The notes beneath the pieces are model-generated. The model made no database searches. It was not told the DNA's origin and saw nothing but the letters and a program-made list of their open reading frames with translations. From the NCBI RefSeq assembly GCF_000235425.2, contig NZ_KI912266.1, positions 2,476,305 to 2,540,304 of the forward strand: 64,000 nucleotides of DNA, written 5' to 3'. Position 1 is the first letter of the stretch, and each line of letters begins with the position of its first letter. The DNA comes from Pseudofrankia saprophytica (lineage in GTDB: Bacteria; Actinomycetota; Actinomycetes; Frankiales; Frankiaceae). Position numbers and translations under genes: made by a program. Shown here piece by piece: positions 63,288-64,000 of the stretch.

Positions 63288-63335
63288 GTCGTCGCTCTCG
63301 CCGAGCGAAGGTCGGTACCGAGCGGCCGCGAGGCG

Positions 63336-64000
63336 TCAGCGCGCGGGGCCGCCCGCCGCGAAGGAGGCCAGTGCCGCCTCGTGCAGGTGGCCATTTGTCG
63401 AGAGCACCGTTCCGTGCCCGGCCCCGCGCCGACCGCGCAGGTCGGTGAACCGGCCGCCGGCCTCCTCGACGATGACCTGCAGGGCGGCGAGGTCCCACAG
63501 CGAGACCACCGGTTCCGGAGCGACGTCGACGGCACCCTCGGCCACCATCATGTGGGACCAGAAGTCGCCGTATGCCCTGGTCCGCCAGACCTGCCCCGCG
63601 AGGTGGAGCAGCTCGTCGAGGCGCCCGCGCTCGGTCCAGCCCTCCAACGAGGCGAACGACAGGAACGCGTCCTCCAGCCGGGACACCGAGGACACCCGCA
63701 GGGCCCTGGTGTCGCCGGTGGCGGTGCGGGTGAACGCGCCGCCACCACTGGCCGCCCACCACCGTCGTCCCATGGCCGGGGCGCTGGCGACACCGACGAC
63801 CATCTCGCCGTCCACCTCGAGCCCGAGCAGCGTGGCCCAGACCGGGACGCCGCGAACGAAGTTCTTGGTGCCGTCGACCGGGTCGAGGATCCAGCGCCGC
63901 TGGGCGTCGCCGGTCAGCCCCTCCTCCTCGCCGAGCACCGCGTCGGCCGGTCGGACCGCCGCCAACCGTTCCCGGATCATCGACTCGACGGCCGTGTCCG
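63336..64000 (-). CDS. hisN: Histidinol-phosphatase, inositol-monophosphatase family (N-terminus cut by window edge)
   Basis: At least 221 residues visible. Metal motifs: GEEEGLTG and WILDPVDGTKNFVRGVPVWA (DPxDGT), then GDFWSHMMVAEGAVDVAPEP and WDLAALQVIVEEAGGRFTDL (WDxxA). The WATLLGLE and FVRGVPVW pattern fits actinobacterial HisN, which dephosphorylates histidinol phosphate. The first residues lie beyond 64000. Follows the phosphodiesterase gene in the opposite transcription order (it is upstream of it on the minus strand, 48 bases away), so they may be one unit. Confidence 0.88.
   Translation of the reverse strand, partial: DTAVESMIRERLAAVRPADAVLGEEEGLTGDAQRRWILDPVDGTKNFVRGVPVWATLLGLEVDGEMVVGVASAPAMGRRWWAASGGGAFTRTATGDTRALRVSSVSRLEDAFLSFASLEGWTERGRLDELLHLAGQVWRTRAYGDFWSHMMVAEGAVDVAPEPVVSLWDLAALQVIVEEAGGRFTDLRGRRGAGHGTVLSTNGHLHEAALASFAAGGPAR

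Overview
The window is chromosomal DNA from a very GC-rich actinomycete. Third-codon positions are strongly G/C, GTG and TTG starts are common, and many genes have plain GGAGG ribosome binding sites. Actinobacterial marker genes are present: WhiB7, mycoredoxin, AdnA/AdnB, UPF0182, PPA1309, DUF3107 and DUF2342 proteins. A Frankia-like member of the Frankiales is my best guess; that is inference from gene style, not a proven identification.

Much of 1-48.6 kb is a scattered version of a block known in Mycobacterium tuberculosis (about Rv3193c to Rv3211) and in Streptomyces: DEAD-box helicase, ferritin-like protein, DUF3107, TetR, MoeZ, alkyltransferase-like protein, AdnA, AdnB, mycoredoxin, UvrD2, WhiB7, ABC1/AarF kinase, ThiF-like protein, DUF2342, PDZ-Lon protease and UPF0182. 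Accessory genes have been inserted into it.

Region by region: 1-4.6 kb holds the RNA helicase (edge-truncated), the ferritin-like protein, and an acidic protein-TetR-DUF3107 unit. 4.7-7.1 kb is a divergent non-homologous end-joining pair, a stand-alone LigD polymerase and Ku, with a consensus LexA box before ku. 7.2-17 kb is MoeZ, alkyltransferase-like protein, a short-chain dehydrogenase and the AdnA-AdnB resection motor-nucleases. 17-29.4 kb is accessory: an exo/endonuclease-fold protein, nucleoside hydrolase, PucR regulator, an unknown two-gene unit with a near-consensus promoter, a NarL-type two-component system, a lipoprotein, a membrane protein and two M16 peptidases. 29.5-30.8 kb is a GAF-ANTAR regulator split by a frameshift. 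30.9-36.8 kb is mycoredoxin, UvrD2, WhiB7 with what looks like a complete transcription-attenuation leader, and an alkaline-phosphatase-fold enzyme. 36.8-48.6 kb is the AarF kinase-ThiF-DUF5679 group, DUF2342, MoaE, a small membrane protein, PDZ-Lon protease, PPA1309 and UPF0182.

48.67-54.32 kb is a sugar cassette (PfkB kinase, ABC ATPase, permease, binding lipoprotein, LacI repressor) bracketed by two almost identical initiator tRNA genes in the same orientation. 54.4-60.3 kb is an amine-catabolism group (class III aminotransferase, Lrp/AsnC regulator, amine/amino-acid oxidase, aldehyde dehydrogenase). 60.3-64 kb has an alpha/beta hydrolase, a 67-aa protein, a glycerophosphodiester phosphodiesterase and HisN (cut by the window edge).

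The strongest points for follow-up are the whiB7 leader (AT-rich promoter, leaderless mini-ORF, 158-codon ORF, competing hairpins and terminator), the LexA box at ku, the tRNA-bracketed sugar cassette, the GAF-ANTAR frameshift, and the unknown pair at 20.4-21.3 kb. No CRISPR array, rRNA, transposase or integrase was found.
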